Shown here: positions 13,037 through 23,600 of the stretch, piece by piece | How the letters are laid out: every line of letters starts with the position of its first letter | How positions within the stretch are numbered: the first letter of the stretch is position 1 | NCBI RefSeq assembly: GCF_030272615.1 | Contig: NC_081412.1 | Location: forward strand, 685,836,583-685,900,582 | Direction of reading: 5' to 3' | DNA length: 64,000 bases | Source: Cryptomeria japonica | Taxonomy: Eukaryota > Streptophyta > Pinopsida > Cupressales > Cupressaceae | Notes under the pieces: generated by a model | The model's input: the letters and a program-made list of their open reading frames with translations, nothing else | The model's database searches: none | Told to the model about the DNA's origin: nothing | Made by a program: the position numbers and the translations under genes

Positions 13037-13375
13037 TCATCCTTGCTTGAAAGGTCCCAAAGCACTTTGACCATCATAACCCATTATTTGCATAATGAGA
13101 AGGCCTTTTCCATATTGATCTATGGGAAGCTTAGCTTGTGGGATGTCCATGGTGATAGGGTCTTTATAGATCCATTCTGCTAAGTCTTCATCTCTGGTCT
13201 CTTCTTCTTGACTCTTTCCAAGGATGAAAGACGTCAAAGTGCATGTTGGCTTGACCAGTGGCATTTGAAGTAACCTTTGAGGTTTACCATGAGTTATAGG
13301 AGAAGTGGGTAGTTTCCCAACACAAAAGAGTTGGCTGAGATTGTACTCCCCGAGACCTTCCTCTGCCATTTTCAT
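13037..13375 (-). pseudogene. E1 G-patch domain between protease and reverse transcriptase
   Basis: 112 aa. The C-terminal end reads YGKGLLIMQIMGYDGQ then ALGPFKQG, fitting the G-patch pattern of spaced glycines around a MGY core. E2 has the same domain in the same place. G-patch motifs bind RNA or helicases and are known next to protease in betaretroviruses. The call rests on motif reading, not on a profile search. Confidence 0.75.
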
Positions 13376-13599
13376 CTTTAGCTTCTCTTGTTTGGGTATA
13401 GTGGTGTTTGAACTAGAAAGAGAGGCTAGACTTACATATGATGTGGATGGGATAGCTTCTCTATTGTTGGGAATAGTAATCTCTAGTTGATGGTTGATAT
13501 TGTTACAATATGCAAATGGATTTGCATCACCCAGGATTGTAATTTCTACATCGTTAGGAGAAAACTCGATACACTGGTGGTAGGTGGATGGAATGGCCT

Positions 13600-13981
13600 A
13601 CATAGCGTGTATCCAAGGTCTTCCTAACAAAAAATTATATGACAGAGGAAGGTCCAGAACTTGACATATGATGTGCTTCACCACTGGGCCCACTCAAATT
13701 GCTAACACAACTGCTCCTTTGGATGAACACTCTGCATCATCATAAGCTTTTATGGTTATCTTTTTGCGGGGATCCACTGATTCAACTACACACCCCAATG
13801 TTGTGACCAATTTTAGTGTACATATATTTAGGCCTGCTCCATTGTCGATCAAGACTCGCTTGATCCTATGTTGGTTGACAAATCCTTCAATATGGAGTAA
13901 GGCGTTATGAGGTTGCTGGAAGGATGTATTGTCACTTTCAGAGAAAGTGAGACATGGTGATGACCTCAGATTTCCAACCAT
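13600..13981 (-). pseudogene. E1 aspartic protease
   Basis: The frame 13981-13694 contains RVLIDNGAGLNICTLKLV, with D-N-G at the active-site loop. The next bases in the same frame, beyond a stop at 13694-13696, give LDLPLSYNFLLGRPWIH, the conserved C-terminal loop. Clan AA retrotransposon proteases cut the Gag-Pol precursor. E2 has D-G-G at the equivalent place, so the loop varies within this group. The stop breaks the copy. Confidence 0.87.
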
Positions 13982-14442
13982 AGCTTGGAATTGATCTGTA
14001 TTTAGATTTGCAGGGACTAACGCCTCTTAGAGAGCTTGATCCAAGATTGTTTTATGAGATGGGGATAGGCTCAAAAGCTCTAATATGGAGATAAGTGTGG
14101 GCATCTTATCTAACTGTTCCACAAGGTTATACTGCTTTGGGATGGAGGGGGTGCCTTGTGGAGCTGCTTTAATAGTGATCTTGTTGTGACGTGTAACAAC
14201 ATGCAGGTAGAGTTTGGATTTTTGATGGTAATGGTTGCAATTTGTTCATTGGCATCATATAGGTGATTCACAGTGTAATTATAGGTGGCTCGTGTGTAAT
14301 CAGTTGTATCTGTGTTTCACCCTGAAGTGGAAGGACCCCTTTGATCTTGTGATGGAAGTGGATTTTTAAACATAATATGATCATTATTTGTAGTTTTTGG
14401 ATCATGTCCTTCAATTTCAATCTCGCCTCAGTCAATAAGATC

Positions 14443-15903
14443 CTAAATAAGATCTTTCAATCTGTGATAATTGTTTGTTTTATGCCCTTTCCCTTGATGG
14501 AATTCGCAGTGTTCATTATCCCTCCACCATGAAGGTTTGACCTGCGGTTCGTAATTGGATGTTTTTGGTAAAGTCACCAGATTTGAAGAGACCAACTGAC
14601 GTAACACCGTATCAATAGGTTCCCCTAAGGGAGTGTACATTCATTTTTGTTTATAATTTTGTTGGCATTGTCTTGGTTCTTCTTGCGGTACATTGCATCC
14701 TTGATTTGGTGGCTGAGAAACCGTGTTGGTCTTAGGAGGGGGGTTTTGCCCTGCAAAGTGGACCACAGGTTGTGCACTTTTGATAGTTCTTGCATCTACA
14801 ACCCCATCATTGACGATGTTTTTGTTTTTATTCCAAAAGTTAGGTTTTTCACTGTTGAATCGCAAGCGAGGCGCGTCTTTGGGTTCATTGTATATTTTGA
14901 TAAGTCCCTTTTTTATGAGGGCTCGTTCATATTTTAAACCCTGGGTGATCATTTCATTAAAGGACTCTATGCCCTTCATGTATAAATGAAATTCCATTTC
15001 TTCATTTAAATTGGAAATAAATATTTCCACTAGCTCTCTTTCAGGTAGCTGAAGGGAACTCCTACTAGACATTTGTCGCCATCGTTGCAGGAAAGCTAAA
15101 AATAGCTCCCCTGGTTTTTGCTTGGTGTTCCATAGATCAGCCATGGTGATATCACATTCAATTTTATGTGACTAATGTGCAAGGAATTTCTAGACCAGTT
15201 CTTCAAATGTCCTAATACCACCTACTAGTCGGGAAAACCATGATGTAGTTGTCCCTCCCAAACTTTGGGGAAAGAGCCACATTATGTGTGTGTCCTCGTA
15301 TGCCACTTCTAGGCATGCTGAATGAAATTCTCTAACATGATCGTGAGGGTCTCCTTTTCCTCGATACTTTTCAAACTTAGGTGTTTCAAACCCTCGTGGA
15401 AAAGGTGGCATATGTGGATTCCTATCAAAGGGATAGGGACAAATATCATTAAGTGAAAACTGGTTTGTTTTCTCACCACTGTGGAGTTGTTGGGCGAGAT
15501 TCTCGACTTGTTGCCTCAACATGTCTATGTCATTTGGAGGAGGAGGAGGCAGGGGATTTTCTTGATGAAGGTTGTATCTAATATGATCTCAACCTCTTTC
15601 ATCCTCATTACGAATTTGGCGTTATGATGCTTGCCTTAGTTGTGCAATATCAAAATCAGAGGGTAGTTTGGCTCCCTCTTGGGCAAGTCTTAAAAAGTGA
15701 GCATCAGCATTGCTCCTGAGTATTTCGTCAAAAAGTTGATTAAAGAGAGGGTTGTGTTGTGCCCTTTCTATTGCTATAGGAGTAGGAGTACTTGGATTTT
15801 CATCATTTGTGTTTCCTCCAAGAGCTTCTTGGAATTCATTGAGATTTTCCTCCTCTTCCTCTTCAATTTCTAGTTGTCTAGACCTTGATCTAGTTTGAGC
15901 CAT
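14443..15903 (-). pseudogene. E1 gag
   Basis: Pieces in order are 15903-15622 (start MAQTRSRSRQLE with an acidic run; the upstream Met at 16011 is probably leader), 15522-15190, 15144-14641 and 14640-14443. The capsid-like core has PKFEKYRGKGDPHDHVREF and SLGGTTTSWFSRL. The last piece holds CEFHQGKGHKTNNYHRLKDL, a zinc-knuckle remnant whose last Cys is Tyr. E2 has the intact form. Gag forms the particle and packages RNA. Stops separate the pieces. Confidence 0.9.
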
Positions 15904-16336
15904 TTTGTTTACAAGTTTTTGTTGAAGTTTGGTGAAAATGATCATGAGTTGGTGATGAAATGAGAAATTAATGTTTGATGGAGTGTTTTTCATATGGATC
16001 TCTAGCACCAAGGGTAGAAGTTACCAAAGTTTTTTTGTGATTTGCTTGTTGTGTTTGGTTGGCAATTTGTTATATGATAAGGTTTAGAGAGATCTGAGAC
16101 GTGTTATAGACTCAACTACCTAGTAATGAGAGGATTCACTCATAGACTAGTTTTAACCTGGGTAGAAATGCCTTTTAGGATGAGTTTATCCTAGATGTAG
16201 AGACACTCTAAAAAGTGATATGTTGTATTTGATTCAAGCAATATCGAAAGAGAACTTAGGACAAAAACCTCTTGATGTTTTGAGAGTTGGAATGGATTGA
16301 TGATGTGTGAATGTGATCATGGATGAAATGTTAACT

Positions 16337-16885
16337 TCAACAAAAACTTTGTGTTACAAAAGGAACAAACTCTTCCTCTTCTCTTTTAGGGGTTGGTAGT
16401 TCTTCCCTAGCTGAGTTATATGTGATACAAATGTCTGGAAAGAAGGTGGGATTGATTTTGCCTCCCTTTTTTTTATGATAACTCAAAGCTCTATATTGAG
16501 TAAAAGCTTTGCAGTTTAAAGACTCTTGATCAAACTCATTTGATTTTCCTTGAAGATATAGATGCATGTGACGGAAGAAGGTTCTATGTGAGACAAAGAT
16601 TTGTCTATTAAGATAGAATAATTTCCTTCTTTTGATGAAAGCCTTTGAGCTCAATGGTCTTTTCTTCAAGTTGATATGTTGATGAAGATTCTTCTTTCTC
16701 AAAATGTGAAGAATGGTCATATAGTTTGATACTTTATTTTTGCACTTTTTTTTTATCTTTGTTTGGTATTTGAAAATGTTTGTAAAATTTTTGTGTTGGA
16801 TGAATACTTGTTTTGGAATTGGATTTTTTATTTTTCTTTGACAAGAAAACAAAGCAAGCACACAAACACAAGAATGTTGCCTCAA
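16337..16885 (-). CDS. Unidentified basic 182-aa leader ORF of E1
   Basis: An open minus-strand frame between the 5' LTR and gag. The product is rich in Lys, Arg, His and Phe, with an acidic PKREEEEFVPF near the C-terminus. No domain is recognised. Leader ORFs are not typical of Tat elements, and a 182-codon frame can arise by chance in AT-rich DNA, so coding status is doubtful. Confidence 0.3.
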   Translation of the reverse strand: MRQHSCVCVLALFSCQRKIKNPIPKQVFIQHKNFTNIFKYQTKIKKKCKNKVSNYMTILHILRKKNLHQHINLKKRPLSSKAFIKRRKLFYLNRQIFVSHRTFFRHMHLYLQGKSNEFDQESLNCKAFTQYRALSYHKKKGGKINPTFFPDICITYNSAREELPTPKREEEEFVPFVTQSFC

Positions 16886-17978
16886 AAGTTACAAGCAAGT
16901 GTAGGTCTAGATCAACCCAATCTTTGGACTTTTATGACCCTTTCCTTCCAAATGTTTTTTGAGTATTTTTTTCCAAAAATCCTGAAGTTGGCTCAGTTTA
17001 TCACTAGTCTTGACACCAAATGAAGACACTTCAAACACTCTTTATTCCTAAGGTCAAATGGCTAGTTGAGATAATTTCAGCCCACATCTTGATATTTCTT
17101 CAACTTTGGTACTAACTCTTTATTTATGAATCCCGTCGTGGCAGGTAAGGATGTGATATACTAAGTCTTACATGAGCATAACAAATAGATGATCCCTATG
17201 ATGGGGGAGTCACCACTTTTATCAGGCTAAAAGTAACCTTTCAAAAAGCTATGTTTCTACTCAAGGAAATATGTATGGTGAGTATCTTGGGAGCAAAACC
17301 TTCTATGCTCTTGCACTGAATTTATCACAAATATTCTCAATCAATAGAACGGGTGAGCTACTATATAAAGGTGTTTAGTAATTTTTTATGTCTTTGGACA
17401 TAAGTTTATTCTGCAGTGACTCACTTAAGAGCCTTGTAACTTGTGATGGGGCCCATTTGTCCTTTCGGCAAGTTACATTGTAGGAACAGCTATACCCAAG
17501 GCTACAGCTTTCGCTCACACCTGATTTCTAGAGTGGCTTGAAGGATTTACCGCGCGAGGTTGTTCCCAAGAGTGATGTGTCTCTTGGCAGGCCTCTCTTA
17601 AAAAGATAAAATTTGTGTTACTAACACTTTTATCTCCCACCTAGGACCACGAAAGCCAAGGGAGAGGATAGTGTGTGTTAGAAGTAGGACCACTCGATAA
17701 CTTTTGCACAAGTGTGTCAAACACAAAAGACAACTGTTCTTTTTAACTCATCATCACAATATAATCTAACTATTTGGAGATGTTGCTCCAACAGTCATGG
17801 TGTTCTTTTTATCCTTCAAAGGCAATATGCTGAGTAAACTAGGAAATTGAAATCCTGGTCAACTAAATGAAAAACACGTTTGCTTGAAGTAAATCGCTTT
17901 GAGTTTGAAAGAAAAGTGGCTTGTTCTTTTTATTTTGCCCAAAAACAAAGTGTGGATTGTGAATTTTAGTTTGAGTTG
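16886..17978. other. E1 5' leader, non-coding part
   Basis: No supported ORF. It includes a phrase at 17282-17315 (TATCTTGGGAG then CTCTTGCAC) that recurs in the E2 leader at 53940-53970, indicating leader homology. Confidence 0.5.
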
Positions 17979-18180
17979 ATGCAAGAAAATCAAAATTTGT
18001 CTTGTTAAGTTTTAAACACCAAAATAAAGTTTGAGTTCCCTAACTTGCAAGAAAATCAAAGTTTGTTTTGTTGAGTTTTAAACACCAAAATAAAGTTTGA
18101 GTTCCCTAACTTGCAAGAAAATCAAAGTTTGTTTTGTTGAGTTTTAAACACCAAAATAAAGTTTGAGGTTGATTTTTTAA
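17979..18180. repeat. Three 66-bp tandem repeats in the E1 leader
   Basis: Three head-to-tail copies of a 66-bp unit containing GTTTTAAACACCAAAATAAA. The last copy diverges at its end. Leader tandem repeats of this kind are common in Tat elements and can change copy number during reverse transcription. Confidence 0.9.
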
Positions 18181-18349
18181 CTTGCAATAAAAAGGAAGTG
18201 AATTTCTAAAATCCGAAGAAAATGGGGTTAGTTCAAACCTGCACAAAAAGCAAAAAGTTAGTAAAATCTGCATACATGGTGGGCCTCTACAAGCCTAAAA
18301 AAATTTGATTTGTCGGTTACAGGGTATTTTTTACAACTCTCTGTTACAA

Positions 18350-18576
18350 TAGTGCTACTCTATGTGAGAACAGAAGCATTATTTAACATGAAAGCACGGC
18401 AGTAAGTACAAAAGTGCTAAAATAAATTATGTTACAGAGAGTCAACAACATTAATACTAGAACAATAGCGCTACTTTAGGGTCAATGGTGCTAGACTATA
18501 AACAAAAGAGTAATTTGGGGACAATAGCACTATTGGGGGAACAATAGCACTAAAATACCAAATTGCGATAGTGCTA
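18350..18576. repeat. Cluster of TAGYRCTA 8-bp palindromes beside the E1 primer site
   Basis: TAGCGCTA at 18466, TAGCACTA at 18525 and 18545, TAGTGCTA at 18350 and 18569, and one-mismatch forms at 18412 and 18486. Most are preceded by CAA or ACAA. They lie between the primer binding site and the tandem repeats. Confidence 0.85.
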
Positions 18577-18669
18577 AAGCGTGAACAAAAGTGCAAGAGT
18601 GCGACCTATGTGCCAATTAAAACATTCAAAAATTAGTAGTTTTTTCAAAAAAAAGTTGCTCTTTGAATT

Positions 18670-18685
18670 CACACCGGGTTCACCA
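18670..18685 (-). other. E1 primer binding site, tRNA-Trp-like
   Basis: The minus strand reads TGGTGAACCCGGTGTG two bases after the 5' LTR. The first 11 bases are complementary to a plant tRNA 3' end of ...CGGGTTCACCA type, as I recall for tRNA-Trp. E3 has a closer match. The tRNA identity is from memory. Confidence 0.7.
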
Positions 18686-18687
18686 AA

Positions 18688-20149
18688 TGATGCTCTGCAA
18701 AATGGGAGATGTTTAGACAAAACCTATGGTGGTATAACACATAAAAGAAACAAAAAGAAACAAAGAATTGTTAGTGTTAATCAACCAAAGACTAGTCTAA
18801 GAAGGCATACCAAGAGAGACACTAAAAACATAATTAAGCATTTGACAATGAAAGCAAATACAATAAGGCATCTCCAAATGCCTTCCACCATGCTTGTAGC
18901 TCCTCCTCCCTTGTTCCTCTCCTCTCCAAGTTCCAAATTAGTGTAGCTCTCAGTAGCTTTTTGCACTATGGATGCCTTATGGAGATTCAAGATTGAAAAA
19001 TGATTAATCTAATGCTATGCAAGTGTGAACAAAAGCTAAAATAAGAGATTATCTAATTAGATAGTGTTGATTTTAAACCAAAAGAGTGAATATGATTGAT
19101 TTATACTAAATGCTCTCTAAAAATGACTATAATGTAAATACATACAAGTTTTCAGGATCTAGATTATGAAGAAATGGGCTCTATTTATAGGAAAAATGGA
19201 GCAATGGATGGTTGAGATTGAGTAATCTCAACAAGGGTCAGGATTGAAAGGTTTAAGATCCATGTGAGAGCTTTCAACCCAATCCTAGGATGACAAGTGT
19301 CAACATGAGATGGGTTGAGAGGAGAGGGAAGAAGCATTAAATACTTGACATGACCTGAGGGTTAACTTGGGAGGTAAGGTTAATGTTGAGTTGAATAGAT
19401 AAATTCATTATTCAAGGAATAATGTTTTTATCCAATGGGTAAACTCTTGTGCAAGAGTTAGTGAGGATAACCATGGTCAAAGCAATAAATGCTTGAGGAG
19501 ACACATGGGTTACATGAAGGTTGAGTTAGGGTTCAAAGTCCCTAACCATGGGTGCAAGTGGATTTAACCATAAATGGTCATGTAAGAGCCATTAGTGGTT
19601 TAGAAGACTTTAGAGGTTAGCTTGTTGAACACATCAAGCCTTAAATGCTTTTCAAAGACTTTGAAGTTTTTGAGAAGTGACTCCAAGTTACTTAGGAATG
19701 TGACAATAATTAGGGGATGGATTAGGATAATTAGGAAGGGTTTAGAAGAATCTAGAAGGGGATTTAGGATTGCAAGTGGGTTTGGTGAGTGAGGGAAAAT
19801 AGGATTTTTATTAAAATAAAATTCATTTATTTCAACTTGTGGTTGCAACTTGCATTTTTAGGAGAATGCAAGTGGGGGGGATTTAATAATTTTAAATAAA
19901 TGTTTTAATTATTCATTTAAAAGAGGAAAGGGGATTAAATTAAATAGATAGGATTTATTCATTTAATTGATTGTGAATTTGGTTTAATGAATTAATTAAA
20001 ATAAATTGAATAATTTATTTAATTAATAGGAGAATGTTTGAAGATGAATTAATTAAATGTTAATTTAATTAATAGTTGGCTAGTGGGTTTTTAATCAAAT
20101 AAATAGCAAATATTCATTTAATTAAAATGGACAAATTTATGTGGCTACA
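18688..20149 (-). repeat. E1 5' LTR
   Basis: 1462 bp, paired with 4900-6359. As the upstream LTR of a minus-strand element it carries the promoter. A minus-strand TATAAATAG lies at 19181-19189 and is followed by AGCCCATTTC. The same TATA plus GAGCCC arrangement occurs in E3. Confidence 0.95.
19184..19189 (-). promoter_or_regulatory. TATA box of the E1 5' LTR
   Basis: TATAAATAGAGCCC on the minus strand; conserved as TATAAAGAGAGCCC in the 3' LTR and as TATAAATTGAGCCC in the E3 LTR. Confidence 0.6.
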
Positions 20150-20154
20150 CCTTA

Positions 20155-20287
20155 ATAAAGGAAAATAAAAGAAATAACTTGTCCTCACACATGTACTAGA
20201 GGACAAATTACACGTAAGGATTCCAAAGGAATATCCCAAACTAAATACAGATAAACCTAAGCCAAGTAAAGATTAAATATTCCAACA
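20155..20287 (-). repeat. E5 3' LTR, proximal part (right of E1)
   Basis: It ends ATTAAATATTCCAACA against the purine tract. The end matches the last bases of the 5' LTR remnant (ATTAAATATTCTAACA). The preceding CCTTA at 20150-20154 is the E1 target duplication. Confidence 0.88.
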
Positions 20288-20300
20288 CCCCCCCTTAAGC
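20288..20300 (-). other. E5 polypurine tract
   Basis: The minus strand reads CTTAAGGGGGGG next to TGTTGGAATA of the 3' LTR. It overlaps the stop end of the RNase H frame. Confidence 0.85.
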
Positions 20301-21258
20301 TTTACTTGGGTATTTTACATCAAACCCTTCAATGGGTTGCAAACCAAGATTTTTACAATGAAATTGCAACTTCTCTTTACAAAGTGGCTTTGTTAGAATA
20401 TTTGCAACTTGATCTTCGCCCTTGCAATATATAAGTGAAATTTGCTTGTCTTCAATTTGTTCCCTAATAAAGTGGTGTTGGAGAGCAATATGTTTGGTCC
20501 TAGCATGCAAGATAGGATTCTTAGCCAAAGCAATGGCACTTTGATTGTCACAAAACAAAGGTGTCGGATCTTGTTGAGGTAGCCCCAAATCTTCAAGCAA
20601 TCTTCTAAGCCATAAAGCTTCTTTGGCGGCATTAATGCATCCTTTTTATTCAGCTTCGATGGAACCAAGTGAAGTAGAATGTTGTTTCTTACTATTCCAA
20701 GAAATGGCACGTGAACCAACAAAGAAACAATATCTACAAGTAGATTTCCCATCATTGGGATCTCCCCCTAGATCTGAATCAGTAAATCATTTTAAAGTAA
20801 AATCATAATTTGCATCATAAAATAAACCAACATTAAGAGTTCCTTTAGTATATCTCAAAATTCTTTTTACAACTTTAAAGTGAGTTTGTTGAGGTTTAGA
20901 CATAAATCTAGAAACTAAACCCACACTATAAGCAATATTTGGTCTAGTAAGAGTTAAATAATTTAAACTTCCAACTAATTGTCTATATAAAGTAGCATCA
21001 ACTAAAGGAGTATTCATATCAAGTATTAATTTTGTGCCTAATTCACATGGAGTAGAAACGTGATTAGCATCATTCATGTTAAACTTGTCTAAAAGATCTT
21101 GGGCATATTTACTTTGAGATAGAAAAATACCATTACTTGTTTGCCAAATTTGCATTCCCAAAAAAAAATGTAAAAGTCCTAAATTAGTCATTTGAAATTT
21201 TTGATTGAGTTGAAACTTAATTTCAGAAATCAAATTATTGGAACTTGAAGTTAGAATT
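20295..21258 (-). pseudogene. E5 reverse transcriptase C-terminal part and RNase H
   Basis: It resumes the copia polymerase right after the E4 insertion. The frame 21233-20787 has FFLGMQIWQTSNGIFLSQSK, PLVDATLYRQLVGSLNYL and RILRYTKGTLNVGL. The RNase H follows with TDSDLGGD and SKKQHSTSLGSIEAE, then the frame 20600-20295 with FCDNQSAIALAKNP, HARTKHIALQHHFI and VANILTKPL. Stops at the end of 20787-21233 and after SIEAE break it. The N-terminal half lies beyond E4 at 28762 onwards. GAATT at 21254-21258 is the E4 target duplication. Confidence 0.93.
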
Positions 21259-22026
21259 TGAAGTTGTCACTGGTGAGGAGGGACCTCAAGGAGATCAGTC
21301 CAAACTGGTCAGCAAGAGTAAACACAACGGAAACACACATATATGATGGAGGTAATGTAGAACAGATTGATTACATCCAACTAGTAACAACTGGGTTACA
21401 ACATACCGACACACAAGCCTAGTAGAATAGGTCACACCGGGACCTTGAATTGAAAGATCTATCTTCTAGGCACAGTCTAACTCTGATTGATTCTAATTTA
21501 TCTTCTATTGATTCCCCATTGATTACATTCTAAAGCATGATTGCAAATATTTCTATCGATCCAAAGGATCCAGTCGACCCAAAAAAGATCACAACCCGAA
21601 GAACAAGACCTAACATGCAAAATGAATAAGGTCGGCCTCTGCCAAGAGATTCCTCTAGAAAATCCAAAGGATGAAATATAGAAGGTTGACCACACGCCAA
21701 GAAACATCAAGATCAATGTCCAAGGCTCCACAAGCTTCAGAATGGGTTCTGGCAGATCACTATAATAGGTCTCAAGCAACCGGTAACAAGAAACTATCAT
21801 GGAAACCGGTAGCGATATCTTGTCGGAAAGTGATCCAAATGAGATGCGGTTTGAAAGCAAGAAATATGATCAAGTCTTCAAGTAGATTCCAACTCCATAG
21901 AATCCAATGAGTCAAAAATGGGACACATAGAAACAAAAACTGCAAACAAAAAACAAAAACAAAACATAAAACAAAATGTTTTTGGTTGATGCAAGATTGT
22001 TGTGAACCGAGGATGCTCCTGCATCA
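21259..22026 (-). repeat. E4 3' LTR
   Basis: 768 bp, TGAAGTTGTCACTGG to GCTCCTGCATCA. It matches 26699-27005 plus 28280-28761. It lacks the insertion present in the other LTR and has visibly more differences from it than the E1 pair. No clear purine tract is seen beside it. Confidence 0.93.
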
Positions 22027-22069
22027 GACATCTGGGGTTAATGAAAAAGTGAGCCTCTCACTTTGCTGG

Positions 22070-23600
22070 GGTCAGAGGGAAACCAAGGCGGTCTACCTCT
22101 GTCAGAGAAATTAGAGATGAATCTTTAATTGGTTTGCTCTTCCACTTCACAAGATATTCTTTGTATTGACTATTCTAGGTACTACGCCCAATCCTATTGT
22201 CCAAAATCTCTTCGATCTAATATGGTTCCTTCTGGGGAAATTGTTTCTCCAAGTCTGCCACACTGTCCTCACTGAATTCTGGTTCATGGTGCTCATGAAG
22301 ATTTATAATCTTGAATATAGGTGAAATACTTAGACTATGTGGTAGCCCTACTTCATATGCATTTCCAAAACTGAACTTCCTCAAAATCTTACAGGGTCCA
22401 AACTTCTCCATCTGCAACTTATTATAAGTTCCAACTGAGAATCTCTTTTTTCTCAAGTATACCATCACCTCATCTCCAACTTCAAATTCCTTATGTCTCC
22501 TCTTCTCACATGTCTTCTCCTTATATTTGTTATTCATGTCCTCCAAATGTTGTTTAACCTGAATATGCAATGCTACCATCTGATCTCCAAAATCTTCTTC
22601 TTCTAAACTCTTTTGGTCTTCATTGCTAATGTCTCTCAATTCTACTATTCCTCTAGGATGTACTTCGGTAACAATCTCAAAAGGTGTTTTTCTGGTACTT
22701 CTATTCACTGAATTGCTATAGGAAAACTCTTCTTGTGCAAAGATCAAATCCTAACTTCCGGTTTTGTCTCCCACTAAACATCTCAACAAGTTTCCCAAAC
22801 TCCAATTAACTACTTCTAGTTGTCCATCAATCTATGGATGAAAAGTAGAACTGAACTTCAAATCTGTCTTCATCTTCTTCCAAAGTGTTCTCCAAAAATA
22901 GCCAACAAACTTAGTGTCTCTGTCTGAAACTATGCTCTTAGGTAATCCATGCAATCTCACCACTTCCTTGAAAAATAGGTCTGCTACATGCAATGCATCT
23001 GATGGTTTCTTACAAGGTATGAAATGAGACATCTTTGAAAATCTATCCACTACCACGAATATAAAATCATTCCCTCTCGGTGTCTTAGCAATCCAAGTAC
23101 AAAATCCATGCTTATAACCTCCCAAGGTCTTAATGGTACTGTCAAAGGTTTATACAATCCCACATTCTGACTACTACCTTTTACAACTTGACAAACTCTA
23201 CAACTCTACACATGTCTCCTAACATCCTTATGAATCTGGGGCCAAAAGTACCACTCACTCACCAATGCAACTATTTTATCAATGCCAAAATGTCCAACTA
23301 AACCTCCACTATGTTTCTCTTTGATTAGGTTCTCTCTCATGGAACTCTTAGGTATGCATAACTGAACTCCCTTAAATAACATCCCATCCTGAATGAAATA
23401 ATCCAACCATTTGCTTCTATCAACCATAAATGGTTCTCTACATGCTTTCCAAGGTTCTGCAAAATCCAGGTCTTCATCATACAAGGTCTTCAAATCTTCA
23501 AAACCTAATACTGTCACTCTTATCCCTGTCACCAAATTCCTTCTCCTACTCAATGCATCAACAAATGTGTTAGATTTCCCACTTCTATGCTTCAACACAA
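22070..23600 (-). pseudogene. E4 integrase with C-terminal chromodomain
   Basis: The N-terminal zinc finger is in 23598-23206 (HSGGLVGHFG; RRHV then CRVCQVVKG after a stop). The core frame 23125-22832 has [20 protein letters not shown] and [20 protein letters not shown], with the first Asp region frameshifted near 23110. The frame 22747-22217 gives the C-terminal domain with EFEVGDEVMVYLRKKRF and FGPCKILRKFS. Past a stop, 22216-22070 reads IEEILDNRIGRST and QYKEYLVKWKSKPI, a chromodomain. Such chromodomains can guide integration to marked chromatin. Confidence 0.92.

Larger units (their letters stand above)
4900..20149 (-). mobile_element. E1: complete 15.2-kb Tat-lineage Ty3/gypsy retrotransposon
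   Basis: It has two nearly identical LTRs (4900-6359 and 18688-20149), each starting TG and ending CA. A perfect 5-bp target duplication CCTTA flanks it at 4895-4899 and 20150-20154. The order on the minus strand is primer site, long leader, gag with zinc-knuckle remnant, protease, G-patch linker, reverse transcriptase, RNase H, a second archaeal-type RNase H, integrase, about 2.2 kb of non-coding sequence, purine tract and 3' LTR. The double RNase H and lack of a chromodomain are hallmarks of the plant Tat lineage. The many stops mean it is not autonomous. Few LTR differences suggest it is among the younger insertions here. Confidence 0.95.

Noticed and set aside
17979-18180. Three 66-bp repeats as a possible array or centromeric satellite
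   Set aside because: Only three copies, located in a retrotransposon leader; typical of Tat elements.
18581-18946. Plus-strand 121-aa ORF across the E1 primer site and 5' LTR
   Set aside because: It crosses an LTR boundary and primer site. A similar LTR-internal frame occurs on the minus strand in both LTRs (5202-4993 and 18990-18781). Treated as chance.
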